This document shows, piece by piece, positions 21,290-34,552 of a DNA stretch of 64,000 nucleotides. The stretch's first letter is position 1, and the number at the start of each line of letters is the position of its first letter. Under the pieces are notes generated by a model. It was not told the DNA's origin. It did not search any database and worked only from the letters and a program-made list of their open reading frames with translations. Made by a program: the position numbers and the translations under genes. This DNA comes from Dastarcus helophoroides. Lineage: Eukaryota > Arthropoda > Insecta > Coleoptera > Bothrideridae. The stretch is from positions 27,696,312 to 27,760,311 of the forward strand of contig CM053336.1 in assembly GCA_028583605.1 (NCBI GenBank), given 5' to 3'.

Positions 21290-22385
21290 AAAGCAAAATT
21301 GAATGATAATAATGAATTGGCGTAGTTTAATTTTGAAAGGTTTTTCTTGGATTTTAAACACTAATATTTATATTTTAATTATTTATTCCTAATTAGAAAA
21401 ATTCGTTTCATATTTATTTGCTGCTTTGTTTTTTATTTATGCATTCTTGGTTTTTTTAAGAAGATGTTGAAAGGGCATTCATTTATAAAAATATATTAAG
21501 AAATATGGAGTTTAAACTGGAAATTACGAAGTTAAAATGGAAATTTCTACTTTATTTTCCAAATTTCGACTTTTTTTGAGGAAATTTCATAGATAAAGTC
21601 GAAATTTCGGCTTTAATCTCGAAATTTCAATTTTTTTTTCACGAAATTTCAAGATAAGTCAACATTTTTTATTTTATGGTTAAGTTAGGCAGATGACTGT
21701 TAAGCCCCACCAACCCTATATTCTAAACACCAACTCTTTTACAATTTAATGTTGACGCTTAGCTCAGTAAATTCACTTTTTTATTACCAAAAGTTTCGAC
21801 TTTTTTTTGACATTTCAAGGTTAAAGTAGAATTTTCGATAAAAAATTCGAAATTTCGAGTTTAAAGTCCACATTTTACAAAAGCGTAGAAAGGCATTGAT
21901 TAAAAAAAATTATATTTTGAAATTTCAACATTTTACAAAGGCGTAAAAAGGACACTGATTTTTAAAGATTTCGATTTTTTTCTCGAAATTTCTATTTTTT
22001 TCGAAATTTCGACTTTTCTTCTCGAAATTTCGACTTTTATCTCGAATTTTCGGATTAAACCTCAAAAATTCGTCTTTAAACCCAAAATTTTGACTCTACA
22101 TTCAAAATTTCGACTTTTTTCTCGAAAATTCGACTTTTTTCTTGAAATTTCTACTTTTTTCCTAAAATTTCGACATCAATCTCAAAATTACGAGTTTAAT
22201 CTCAAAATTTCGACTTTGATATGGAATTTTCTCACGAAATTTCGAGAATAAGTCGCTCTATAATAAGCACACTTTATGGTTAAATTAGGCAGACGACAGT
22301 TACGTCCCACCACTTCTCTTTCCCAACAATCTTGACAGCTGGTAGTAGGGTGTGACCAATAATTGCTATTTTTAATTAGCAAATG
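21290..22385 (-). repeat. Minisatellite array, inverted arm
   Basis: The monomer appears as its complement (TTTTTTCTCGAAATTTCGAC). Landmarks are inverted relative to the next block: ACAAAAGCGTAGAAAGGCAT at about 21888 and ACAAAGGCGTAAAAAGG at about 21934. A separate landmark, ATGGTTAAGTTAGGCAGATG, is duplicated at about 21677 and 22273. Confidence 0.75.
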
Positions 22386-25300
22386 TTGGTCTTTTTTTTA
22401 GAAATTTCGAAATTAAAATTGAAATTTCGAGAAAAAAGTCGAAATTTCGAGTTTTAATTCGAAATTCCGTAATTAAGATCAAAACTTCAAGAAAAAAGTC
22501 GAAATTTGAAAAAAAGTCGAAATTTTGAGTTTAAAGTCGAAGTTTCGAGAAAAATGTCGAAATTTCGATATCAAGATCAAAATTTCGAGAAAAAAGTCAA
22601 CATTTCAGAAAAATATCGGAAATGAGCAAAAAAAACCAAATTTCGAGAAATAAAGTCCAGCTTTTCAGATTAAGGTCGAAATTTCGAGAAAAAAAGTCGA
22701 AATTTAAGAAAAACGTCGAAATTTCGAGAAAAAGTCGATATTTGATAAAAAAAATTGGAGATTTCAAGAAAAAAGTCGAAATTTTGAGAAAAAAAGTCGA
22801 AATTTCAAAAACAAAAGTCGAAATTTTGAAAAAAAAGTCGAAATTTCGAGAAAAAGTCGAAATTTTGACTTTAGATTCGAAATTTCCAAAAAAAAATGTC
22901 CACATTTCGATATTAAGGTCAAAATTTCGTGAAAAATGTCAAGAGAAAAAACGAAATGTCGAGAAAAAAGTCGAACTTTTCAGATGAAGGTAGACATTTC
23001 AAGAACAAAGTCGAAATTTGAGAAAAACGTCGAAATTTTATGAAAAAGTCGAAATTTTGAAATATTTCGAGAAAAAAGTCGAAATTTAAGAAAAAAGTCG
23101 AGATTTCGAAACAAATCGAAATTTCGAGAAAAAAAGTCGAAATTTCGAGAAAAAAAGTTAAATTTCGAAAAAAGAGATCGAAAATTTGACTTTAAAGTCG
23201 GAATTTCCAGAAAAATGTCGAAATTTTGACTTTAAAGTCAAAATTTCCAGAACAATGTTGAAATTTTGTTATGTCAAAAATTCGAGAAAAAGCTGAAATT
23301 TGAGGAAAAAAACGAAATTTCGCGAAAAAGGTCGTAATTTCGAGAAAAGGGTCGAAAGTTTGAGAAAAAAAGTCAAAACTTGAGAAAAATATCAGAAAAA
23401 AGTCGAAATTTCGAAATTAAAATTGAAATTTGAGGAAAAAATCGAAATTTCTAAAAATAACATTACTTTTAATCGATGTCCTTTCTACACTTTTGTAACA
23501 TTTTGAAAAAGTTGAAATCTCCAAAAAAAAAGTCTAAATTTCCAGAAAAGTCGAAATTTAAGAACAAAGTCGAAATTTTGAGTTTAAAATCGAAATTTCG
23601 AGAAAAATATCAAAATTTCGATATTAAGGTCAAGATGTCGAGAAAAAAGTCGAAATTTCGAAATATTTCGAGAAAAAAGTCGAAATTAGAGAAAAAAGTC
23701 AAGATTTCGAGAAAAAAGTCGAGATTTCGAGAAATAAGTCGAAATTTTGAGAAAAATGTCCAAATGTCGATATTCAGGTCAAAATTTCGAGACAAATGTC
23801 GAAATTTGAGAAAAAAAAACCGAAATTTCCAGAAGGTCGAAATTTCGAGAAAAAAAATCGAAATTTAAGAAAAAAGTCAAAATTTCGAGAAAAAATTTGA
23901 AATTTTGAGAAAAAAATTCGAAGTGTAAGAAAAAAGTCAAAAAATCGAAAAAAAAAGTCGGAATTTCGAGCTTAAAATCGAAATTTGAGAAAAAAAGTCG
24001 AAATTTCTAAAAATAACAATTTTTTAATCGATGTTCGTTCTACGCCTTTGTAACATTTCGAAAAACTTGAAATTTCCAGAAAAAAATCCAAATTTCCAGA
24101 AAAAAAGTCGAATTTTGGGAAAAAAGTCGCAATTTGCGAGAAAAATCGATATTTTGAAAAAAAAAAGTCGAAATTTTGAGTTTAAAGTCGACATTTCGAG
24201 AAAAATCTCAAAATTTCGATATTAAAGTCAAAATTTCGAGAAGAAAGTCGAAATTTGAGAAAAACGTCGAAATTTCAAGAAAAAAGTCGAAATTTCGAAA
24301 TATTTCGAGAAAAAAGTCGAAATTTAAGAAAAAAGTCGAGATTTCGAGAAAAAGTCGAAATTCCAAGAAAAGTCGAAATTTCAAAAAAAAATTGAAATTT
24401 GCGAGAAAAGTCGAAATTTCAAAAAAATAGTCGAAATTTTGAGTTTAAAGTCGAAATTTTGAGAAAAATATCGAAATGTCGATATTAATGTCAAAATTTC
24501 GAAAAAAAAGTTGAAATTTAAAAAAAAAATTAAATTTGGGGAAAAAGGTTAAAAGTTCGAGGAAAAATCGAAATTTGAGAAAAAAGTCGAAATTTCGCGA
24601 AAAAAAAGTCGAAATTTTCAGAAAAAAGTCGAAATTTCGAAAAAAAATCGCAATTTGCGAGAAAAATCGAAATTTTGAAAAAAAAAGTCGAAATTTTGAG
24701 TTTAAAGTCGACATTTCGAGAAAAATCTCAAAATTTCGATATCAAAGTCAAAATTTCGAGAAGAAAGTCGAAATTTGAGAAAAACGTGGAAATTTCAAGA
24801 AAAAAGTCGAAATTTCGAAATATTTCGAGAGAAAAGTCGAAATTTGAGAAAAAAGTCGAGATTTCGAGAAAAAAATCGAAATTTCGAGAAAAAAAGTCGA
24901 AATTTCAAGATAAGTCGAAATTTCGAGAAAAAAAATTGAAATTTGCGAGAAAAGTCGAAATTTCAAAAAAAAAGTCGAAATTTTGAGGAAAATATCGAAA
25001 TGTCGATATTAAGGTCAAAATTTAGAAAAAAAAGTTGAGATTTGAAAAAAAAACGAAATTTCGGGAAAAAGGTCGAAAGTTCGAGGAAAAAACGAAATTT
25101 GAGAAAAAAGTCAAAATTTCGCGAGAAAAAAGTCGAAATTTTCAGAAAAAAGTCGAAATTTCGAAAAAAAATCGCAATTTGCGAGAAAAATCGAAATTTC
25201 GAGAAAAAAAGTCGAAATTTTGAGATTAAAGTCGAAATTTCGAGAAAATAGTCGAGATTTCCAGAAAAAAGTCGAAATTTCGTGAAAAAAAAGTCGAAAT

Positions 25301-28300
25301 TTCGAGAAAAAAGTCAAAATTTCAGGAAAAAAAGTTGAAATTTTGAAAAAAAAAAATTGAAGTGTCAGAAAAAAGTCCAAAATTCGAAAAAAAAGTCGGA
25401 ATTTCGAGCTTAAAATCGAAATTTGAGAAAAAAAGTCGAAATTTCTAAAAATAACAATTTTTTAATCGATGTTCGTTCTACGCCTTTGTAACATTTCTAA
25501 AAAGTTGAAATTTCCAAGAAAAAGTCTAAATTTCCAGAAAAAAAGTCGAATTTTGAGAAAAAAGTCGAAATTTAAGAAAAAAATCGAAATTTTGAGAAAA
25601 AAAGTCGAAATTTTGAGTTTAAAGTCGACATTTCGAGAAAAATCTCAAAATTTCGATATCAAAGTCAAAATTTCGAGAGGAAAGTCGAGATTTGAGAAAA
25701 ACGTCGAAATTTTAAGAAAGAAGTCGAAATTTCAAGAAAAAGATCGAAATTTCGAAATATTTCGAGAAAAAAGTCGAAATTTGAGAAAAAAGTCGAGATT
25801 TCAGGAAAAAAAAAAACGAAATTTTGAAGAAAAAAAAGTCGAAATTTCAAGAAAAGTCGAAATTTCGCGAAAAAAAAGTCGAAATTTTCAGAAAAAAGTC
25901 GAAATTTCGAAAAAAAATCGCAATTTGCGAGAAAAATCGAAATTTTGAAAAAAAGAGTCGAAATTTTGAGTTTAAAGTCGACATTTCGAGAAAAATCTCA
26001 AAATTTCGATATCAAAGTCAAAATTTCGAGAAGAAAGTCGAAATTTGAGAAAAACGTCGAAATTTCAAGAAAAAGGTGGAAATTTCGAAATATTTCGAGA
26101 GAAAAGTCGAAATTTGAGAAAAATGTCGAGATTTCGAAAAAAAAAATCGAAATTTCGAGAAAAAAAGTCCAAATTTCAAGAAAAGTCGAAATTTCGAGAA
26201 AAAAAATTGAAATTTGCGAGAAAAGTCGAAATTTCAAAAAAAAAGTGGAAATTTTGAGAAAAATATCGAAATGTCGATATTAAGGTCAAAATTTAAAAAA
26301 AAAAAGTTGAAATTTGAAAAAAAAAACGAAATTTCGGGAAAAAGGTCGAAAGTTCGAGGAAAAATCGAAATTTGAGAAAAATGTCAAAATTTCGCGAAAA
26401 AAAAAGTCGAAATTTTCAGAAAAAAGTCAAAATTTCGAAAAAAAAAATCGCAATTCGCGAGAAAAATCGAAATTTCGAGAAAAAAAAGTCAAAATTTTGA
26501 GTTTAGAGTCGAAATTTCGAGAAAATAGTCGAGATTTCCAGGAAAAAGTCGAAATTTCGTGAAAAAAAGTCGAAATTTCGAAAAAAAAGTCAAAATTTCT
26601 GGAAAAAAGTTGAAATTTTGAAAACAAAATTCGAAGTGTAAGAAAAAAAGTAAAAAATTTGAAAAAAAAAGTCGGAATTTCGAGCTTAAAATCGAAATTT
26701 GAGAAAAAAAGTCGAAATTTCTAAAAATAACAATTTTTTAATCGATGTTCATTCTAAGCCTTTGTAACATTTCTAAAAAGTTGAAATTTCCAGAAAAAAG
26801 TCCAAATTTTCAGAAAAAAAGTCGAATTTTGAGAAAAAAGTCGAAATTTAAGAAAAAAATCGAAATTTTGAGAAAAAAGTCGAAATTTTGAGTTTTAAGT
26901 CGACATTTCGAGAAGAAAGTCGAGTTTTGAGAAAAACATCGAAATATCAAGAAAAAAGTCGAAATTTTGCAAAAAAAAGGTCGAAATTTCGAAATATTTC
27001 GAGAAAAAAGTCGAAATTTGAGAAAAAAGTCGAGATTTCAGGAAAAAAAAACGAAATTTTGAAGAAAAAAAAAGTCGAAATTTCAACAAAAGTCGAAATT
27101 TCGAGAAAAAAAAATTGAAATTTGCGAGAAAAGTCGAAATTTCAAAAAAATAGTCGAAATTTTGAGTTTAAAGTCGAAATTTTGAGAAAAATATCGAAAT
27201 GTCGATATTAATTTTAAAATTTCGAAAAAAAAGTTGAAATTTGAAAAAAAAAATGAAATTTCGGGAAAAAGGTCGAAAGTTCGAGGAAAAATCGAAATTT
27301 GAGAAAAAAATCAAAATTTCGCGAAAAAAAGTCGAAATTTTCAGAAAAAAGTCGAAATTTCGAAAAAAAATCGCAATTTGCGAGAAAAATCGAAATTTCG
27401 AGAAAAAAAAGTCGACATTTTGAGTTTAAAGTCGAAATTTCGGGAAAAAAGTCCAAATTTCGAAATATTTCGAGAAAAAAATCAAAATTTGAGAAAATAG
27501 TCGAGATTTCGAGAAAAAAGTCGAAATTTCGTGAAAAAAAGTCGACATTTCGAGAAAAAAGTCGAAATTTTGAGATAAAAATCCAAATTTGCGAGAAAAG
27601 TCGAAATTTCAAGAAAAAAGTCGAAGTTTGAGAAAAAAACGAAGTTTCCAGAAAAGGTCGAAATTTCGAGAAAAAATCGAAGTTTGAGAAAAAAGTCAAA
27701 ATTTTGAGAAAAAAGTCAAAATTTTGAGAAAAAAACGACATTTCGAGAGAAAATTGAAATACAGAACTTGTTCCCTGAAACCAAGAAAGATTAAAAAACA
27801 CAACAAAGATTGCTTTAACGCGTTTCGACAGCCAAGCTGTCATCTTCAGAGAGAAACTGGTTTCAGGGGAGTTCTGTATTTCAATTTTTGAAGATAACCA
27901 AGGACTAGTCCGTTCCATCAAAAAAATTCGAGAGAAAAGTCAAAATTTCGAGTTTAAAATCGTAATTTGAGAAAACGCGTTTGTAATATTTCGAAAAAGT
28001 TCAAATTTTCAGAAAAAAGTCGAAATTTCGAGAAAAAAGTCGAAATTTGAGAAAAAAAAATCAATACTTTAAATAAAAGCGGAAGTTTGTGAAAAAAGTC
28101 GAAATTTCTAAAAATAACATATTTTTTTAATGGATGTCCTTTCTACGCTTTTGTAACATTATTGATTATTATCAATAATTTAAATTTTGATTTAAAAATT
28201 GAAATTTCTACTTTTTTCTAGAATTTTCGACTTTAAACTTCAAATTTCGACTTTTTTTTTCGAAATTTTCACTTTAATCTCGAGATTTAGAGGAGGATAA

Positions 28301-28310
28301 GTCAACATTC
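22386..28310 (+). repeat. Minisatellite array with kilobase higher-order units
   Basis: The monomer is close to AAAAAGTCGAAATTTCGAGA (about 20 bp) and fills almost 6 kb. A non-monomer landmark (AATCGATGTTCGTTCTACGC then CTTTGTAACATTTC) recurs at 23471, 24026, 25464, 26740, 28129 and, weakly, 28328. This gives intervals of 555, 1438, 1276, 1389 and 199 bp. Every frame on both strands is partly open as Lys/Phe-rich peptides; these are by-products of the repeat, not genes. Confidence 0.85.
27754..27922 (-). mobile_element. Short insertion with foldback arms and a hammerhead-like motif (Penelope-like candidate)
   Basis: Arms TTGAAATACAGAACT (27754) and AGTTCTGTATTTCAA (to 27884) are inverted copies. 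Between them, on the minus strand, lies CTGAAGATGACAG, loop, CTGTCGAAACGCGTT (27850-27818). This fits the CUGANGA / stem II / GAAA layout of hammerhead ribozymes found in Penelope-like retroelements. One unpaired base after CUGAAGA makes catalysis doubtful. It interrupts the minisatellite. Confidence 0.45.
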
Positions 28311-29989
28311 CATGATATTTTTTTTTAAATTGATGTCCTTTCTAGGCTCTTGTAATTTTTTGCCAAAAAAAGTAGATCAACTTTTTTTAAATTTTTTAGT
28401 GTATTTATTAATACGTGTGTAACATGTTCAACCACTAAATACAAGTTTTTAAGAACGGTAACAGGTAATAAAATAACGTAGGGTAATTTTTGTGAATATA
28501 CGGTAATTTTAACTGTGTATGTATGAACTTGTATTTTCAATTATATGGCAATATTACGCCACTGTCACAGAACATATATTATGTGACCACAGTTATCTTT
28601 CCTATTCAGTCAACGACACGTTGATTGAATATAGTATACATGGCGGAAGCAATAGACCAAAAGCGTACGCCATTTTTGGACGCTCAGGAGCTCTGCTTCA
28701 GGACGCATCCACCAAAATCAATGATAGTCTTTGCGTCCACTTGATCTTATCCCTGGTCCTCTGCTTCCTTTTGTTTAATCTTTTCACCAATAGAGGGACA
28801 CGGTAATTGCAGGTTCCGACAGCCGTCAGTGATGAGCGGCTGGTGGGGTAGTATTTTGAAATCGTTTGAACTCTTAAATAATGGGTCACTTCAGCCTTTA
28901 GGCAAAATAAAACCTGTTTTAGGAATGGGTAGATGGCAAGTCCGGCATTAGCATTGTTGCGTGAATTAGCCAAAATGCTCTTGTTGGAATAAACAAATCG
29001 TTATATTTTTCTTTAACTGAATTCAACTTAAGATTCCTACAAGAATTTAAAACAAATTTAAATATTAGTTAATGCAATAAACCAGTGTAAAAAGATTATG
29101 TATGCGTATTTCTTAAAATTTTTGATAAACTTTTTGTTAATTTAATTTAATTGATATAATTAATTTAATCTCGAAATCTCGACTTTTTCCTTAAAATTTG
29201 TAGTTCATGTAAATTCGTTTTTTAAGTTTTTGTTGACTTTTTAATTAATTTACTTATAAAAATTATTACTTTTTCGATAATATTTTTTATTGTTTAGACA
29301 GAATTTTTGGCATTTCAGCATTATATATTTTTTTAAACCGGCATGAATTCTGTCTAAGAAAGAAGCCCTTAGTTTTGGATGTTGCGTATTATTTTTTTCT
29401 GACCTTAATATTAAAGACAGCTTTGATAATACCATAATAATTACTAGAGACCGGATTTTATGTCATGTCCTACTTTTTTACATTTTTCGGCGTTTTTCAT
29501 GCGTCTTTGCCTTAATTTTAATTTCGTTTGTTTGTTTTTGATTTGGACTATTTTCAAAAAGTGTACTGCCTATTTATCCTTTTCTATTGCTGTATTGGTG
29601 TTTCCAAGTACAGCTGTATTTCTAAAGAATTTAAGCAGAAATATGTACTTAATAAAACAGTATAATTAATCATAATAACAATAACAAACTTGAAGCATAA
29701 ATTTCCACGAAAAGCAATTTTATAATAATTACTGTTATGACTCGCCCAGCCTCTTTTGAAGTTTTGTCTGCTATTGTGACGCAGGCCAATTGAACTATGT
29801 TGTTTATTTATCTTACTTTCTAAGTAAAAACAGTTGTTTGGGTAAAATAATAAAATTACTGGAAAGGTGTTCCGTTTCTAAAAGTTATATTTGAACTGAG
29901 AGTATTTATTGCCATCAAGATGCACAAATTTTACAATGGAAAATATTTATAGATATTTGTAGTTGGGAAAAAAGTAATGTTCAAATTGA
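28311..29989. other. Intergenic, no gene recognised
   Basis: The short ORFs near 28519-28973 have no recognisable motifs. Nothing else is visible. Confidence 0.5.
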
Positions 29990-31270
29990 CCAATATCTGT
30001 TTTTTTTTGTTAATTATGAGTCTTAGAAGAAAACCGAAATAAAATTCTAATTTTAACACGAAAACACTTTGTTTTGAGAAAAAAATTCGCTTTTTGTGAG
30101 ACTTGAAAAAATCGAAATAATATTCAAATTTTAACGCGAAATTTCTAGTAAAAAGCTAAGATTTTGAGAATTCGAAATTTATAAAAACTGTTTAAAAATC
30201 CAAATGTTAGATAAACTTAAAATTTTGATAAAATTTCGAGTATTCGACTTTTTGCTGAGAAACTTTTAAAAAAGGCAAAATTTCCACATTGGGAAATAAA
30301 GTCAAAATTTTGAGAAAAATGTTGAAAGTTTGAAAAAAGGAGGAATTTTCAGAAGAATTCATTAGATTTAAAAAAAAATTGAAATTGAATGAAAAAACGA
30401 AATTCTTAAGATAATTGGTAAAATTTTGAAAACATTTTAAATTTCTAAAAAAATCTAAATTTTGAAAAATAGATTCATTTGAAAAATGGTCGAAATTGTT
30501 TTAAATATTCTGAAATTTAAAAAAAAATTGAAAATTTGAAAAGCTAAAAATTTGAAAATAATGATAATTTAAAACACTAGTGAAATGTCAAAATTGTCAT
30601 AAAGTTGGAATTTAAAAAAAATTGATAATTTTGAAAAAAGCCGAAATTTTGAAAAATGTAAAAACTTTCATAAAAAGTAAAATTTTCAACAAAAAAAAAT
30701 CTTCAAAAAAAAAGTCGAAATTATTCACAAAAAGTCGAAATTATGCAATCAAATCGTGATATAATAGTCTCAATATTGACGTCAAAAACTGCAAAAAGGA
30801 AAATGTTTAAAAGAGACGAAATTAGGAAAAAATATCAAAATTGAAAAAACTGGTGCGGTGCAGATCTTTAAAAAAATTAAAATTGTTTTAAAATCAAAAC
30901 TAAGTAATTCGAAAATTTTGAATAACATTCAAAATTATCAAAAGCCGAAATATTCAAAGAAAATCAAAAATTTTTTGAAAAAAGTATAAAATTTATAAAG
31001 ACGAAATTTCAGTCAATTTTTGGAAAAAGTTAAGATCTTCAAAAAAAGTTGACTTTTTTAAAAAGGTCGAAATTTTAGAAAAATTCCTGATTTTTAAAAA
31101 AGCCGAAATTTTGAATAGTTGAAAATTTCAAAGATGACAAAATTTTGAAAAAAGTGGAAATTTTCATTTCATTTTCATAAAAAGTTAAATTTTCAAAAAA
31201 AAAAATCAAAATGTTTAAAGAAAGTCTAAATTTTGAATAGTTGGAAAACAAATTTTAAAAAAGGCAATTG
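29990..31270. repeat. Degenerate A-rich array
   Basis: AAATTTTGAAAAA and GTCGAAATT words predominate on the plus strand. No clear higher-order period is seen. Confidence 0.6.
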
Positions 31271-31442
31271 CCAAGTTTTCCTAATTTAATTTTTGTGCAG
31301 CGCTTATGTTGTCAGTTAGCTTTAATTAGGATGAGTCATGACTTTCTACACCAAAGATAAAATGGGACCAAAAAAATGTTTGATACTTTAAAAATTACTC
31401 TTGTATACAGAAAATTGTACAGATTCCAAAAGTTTAATAATA

Positions 31443-31629
31443 TACAGGGTGTTCTATTTAAAAATCAAAAGTTGGTATCAGTTCTAGTGAAAGTGACAAC
31501 AATAGGAATGTAAATTTTATGTAACAATTTTACATGTTATAAATACATCAAGTGTAGTAATTTTGAAAAATTTATCTTTACAAATAAAGAAGAAATAAGG
31601 GGTGTACCATGATCCTGCTACACCCCGTA
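31443..31629. mobile_element. Miniature inverted-repeat element (about 187 bp)
   Basis: TACAGGGTGTTCTATTT at 31443 pairs with the inverse of CTACACCCCGTA ending at 31629. TA flanks both ends, though the right flank is an AT run that could mimic this. TACAGGGTG ends are typical of mariner-like miniature elements in insects. Confidence 0.55.
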
Positions 31630-31641
31630 TATATATATATA

Positions 31642-32202
31642 TCAAAAACTAAAATAAATCGAAATTGTTTGTTTTGAATTTAGTAGTCAAAATTGTGTGT
31701 TGTCTAAAGTGTTCGTTCCGTTGCTCCTTCAACTTTTGTGTCAAAAATCGTCTTTTATCTGTTTTCTTAAAAGGTTAAGTTTCTTCACAAACTTATTATT
31801 TGCAGAGCTAAATTTTTTTATAAAACTTCGTTTTTGAGATTAAATTTCGTTTTGTTTTTGATCTTGAAATTTCAATTTTGCCGCAGAAAATTTGAATTTA
31901 GAAATTGAAATACATTTTTTATGACATTTTTGACTTCCATAGAAAACCAAAATTATGATAAAAAAATCTCTCATATTTTTCAATTTAGTTGTCAAATTTC
32001 GCATATTTTCAGTTTTCAAATATTGGATAAATATTTTAAATCAATATTTTTGTGAAAATGCCGAGTTTAAATTTAATAATTCTAAACCCAATTCTTCCGA
32101 TTTATTTTATGTTCTTATTAAGTTAAGATTTTTCCTAACTTCGTCTCATACTGAATCTGTAAATTGCCAGGTAGGCGTGAGTGGAAAAATATGAATCAAT
32201 AC
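31642..32202. other. Intergenic AT-rich DNA, nothing recognised
   Basis: No supported gene or repeat boundary. Confidence 0.4.
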
Positions 32203-32860
32203 CAAGGTTGCCGTTTTACCAGTAAATACTGGAATTAGCCAGGAATATAAGGTCCCGCCAGTAAACTTGACTTATAACCAGGAATTTCAAGGAATAACCT
32301 CGAATTTCGATTCGCGATTTTTGCACACTACATATTTTGCAGTTTTTACACGCTGGCCCCCTTGACAGCGATTCTCTTGTAATGTTGGATCTTAAACATG
32401 TATTGTACAGAGAAAACCAAAGCGCCTTTAGGGTGCAATTCAATGTCTTTTCTAACTTTTCAGAGTCAAGTGTTTTCAATAATTTTAACTGTTTAACTAT
32501 TACATGAACAAGTTTTATAACCATTGCTTTTTTGTCCCTATTGACATAATTCTCGTAACTCAACGTGGAGAGGGTCACATTGGTCTGCTAGCGGAAATTC
32601 TCCTTACGGTTGTAAAGATCTAACACTTCTCAGCTAAGAACGTTTTAATATGGCAAAAATATTTTATATAATATGATTTAAATAAATTTCTGTTAAAATT
32701 GATTTGTTAAAATCTCATTAAAACAAATATACAATAAATACAATTTAATTTTGAATTTGTCACGAAATACAAGGAATAGAACATTTAAATTTTGCTAGAA
32801 AAAGCCAGGAATCTAATCAAGATTTGTCAGTAATTTCGTATTTTGCAAGCGGTAACACTG
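32203..32860. mobile_element. Non-autonomous hAT-like element
   Basis: CAAGGTTGCCGTTTTACCAG at 32203 pairs with the inverse of the right end (CAGTGTTACCGCTTGCAAAA, from 32860). Flanking 8-mers ATCAATAC and ATCAGAAC agree at six of eight positions, consistent with an old 8-bp duplication. Inner words CCAGGAAT/CCAGGAATATAAGG and AGCCAGGAATCTAA also mirror each other. Confidence 0.5.
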
Positions 32861-33039
32861 ATCAGAACAGCAGCCCATCTGTGGCGAATTAGTCGGTCGG
32901 TATCGGAATGTAATGATTAAGATAACGGGCATAACCAGGTAAAATATCAAGGAACAATTTGAGTTGAAGAGTAAAAAAGAAAAAATATAAAATGCTCACG
33001 ACACGTTTCGAGTTGAAAAGTAAAAAATATCACACTCAC

Positions 33040-33620
33040 GACTTTAATTAAATACCGAAATTTCCAATTTTTTCTTGAAAGTTCGTTCGAAAATACAAAA
33101 TTTCTAGAAAGTCCTGATTTTGTGATTAAAGCGGAAATATGAAGAGAATAACAAATTTGTAAATTTACAATTCTAAATTTTGAGAAAAAGTGAGATTTTC
33201 CACTCGTTGGAATTACTAGAATAATAAACATTTTGTTAAAAAAATGTCTCGAATTTTCCAATTTAAAGGTAAAATATTGAGAAAAATTTTTAAAAAATAA
33301 AATTTTGAATCGAAGGAAAAAAGTAGCAAGTTCAACTTGAAATTTTGAAAAGTTTTTTTTATAAATTTATTTTTTTGCTTTAAATTCCCAAAATTCAAAC
33401 TTTAAATTTGCAATAATTGTTCTCTTTTTTCCCTAAAATGTTGACTTCAAATTGAAAATATTTAATTAATAACGAGTTATAAAATAAAGTAATAAATTTC
33501 GCGATTTTTTATAAATTTGGAGTTATTTCTTAAAAGTTACTATATTCGTTTAATAATTTCTAATTTTGCTAAAAATTTGGAAATTTTGAATAATATATTC
33601 CAAGTTAAAGAAGTTAATAA
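33040..33620. repeat. Degenerate A/T array
   Basis: AAATTTTGAGAAAAA-type words continue to the edge of the hAT-like element at 33634. No gene is seen. Confidence 0.5.
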
Positions 33621-33633
33621 AATGTCTTAAACT

Positions 33634-34527
33634 CAGTGGCGGCTGGTCTTAAAGAGCGCAAGAGCGCGCGCTCCTCGTGAAATGAGCGATCTATTCTTTT
33701 TTGTTTAATGTAAAAGACTTTGATTTATCACATTTTTAAACACAAAATAATGACATACTAATTAACTAATAATACTTGTAAATGACTTGGAATAAAATAC
33801 CCCAACGTTTGATTCCGTTATACATATTAAATATTATAAGGGAATTTAAATAAGTTGGTGCGCGCAGAAATATGCACCTAGCGAGGGTGCCGTACGATGC
33901 CTATCTACGGTCTTCACGGGATGCGGAGAAATAAACTACAGAACACCACGTTAAAGCTAGCCCGAGGTACGCCGCTCCGCGCATGTGCGATATTGCCAAA
34001 TGGTAAATACGAGTCAGAGTTTGGAGAGTGTATTTACGTTTATGATGCTAAATGTGTAGGTCCCGGCTGATCTGATTGCGATTGTTAATTGTGCCGCTTC
34101 CAGGCCTAACTGCCAATAGTACCGCTATTCACAAAGAGATAGCACTACCCAATCTAGGGTCTAATTATTCATTTATAGATTAGGATTTAAAGAATTTTGA
34201 TGAGAAAGTAATGAAGACTTTATTTCTTTAAAAGATCGTAGAGCGAATTTTGTTTTAAGAAATATCTTTTTTGTGTTTTTGTAGAGTTTAATTAGAACCT
34301 TGTAATAAAATATATTTTATTTTCAAATGCAGTTTTCATGAAATGGAGATTATAAGATGGTAATTAAATTTAATTCGTAAAAATACTATTAAATATCACA
34401 CCTTTTGTGTCACTTTGGTTTCTCTTAAATTTAATATCTTGCTATGACACTGGATTCACCTAAACTCTTAACTACTAATATTTTTGCATCTGCGCACCCC
34501 CTGTCAAAAAGTCACCAGCCGCCACTG
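33634..34527. mobile_element. Non-autonomous hAT-type element (894 bp)
   Basis: Both termini are CAGTGGCGGCTGGT. Flanking 8-mers CTTAAACT (33626-33633) and CTTAAAGT (34528-34535) differ at one base. The interior has a GC-richer patch (about 33850-34110) and no ORF. The right end matches the orphan end at 19457. Confidence 0.75.
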
Positions 34528-34552
34528 CTTAAAGTCTATAAAAAAAAGGTGC

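Noticed and set aside
22597..27921. Dozens of overlapping Lys/Phe/Arg-rich ORFs on both strands
   Set aside because: They arise from a roughly 20-bp A-rich repeat that is open in most frames. Peptides are low complexity and antiparallel ORFs overlap everywhere.
22386..28310. Possible CRISPR-like repeat array
   Set aside because: Repeats are contiguous, degenerate and AT-rich with no unique spacers, and the genome is eukaryotic.
28519..28973. Short ORFs on both strands
   Set aside because: No motif, overlapping antisense frames, no splice or promoter support.
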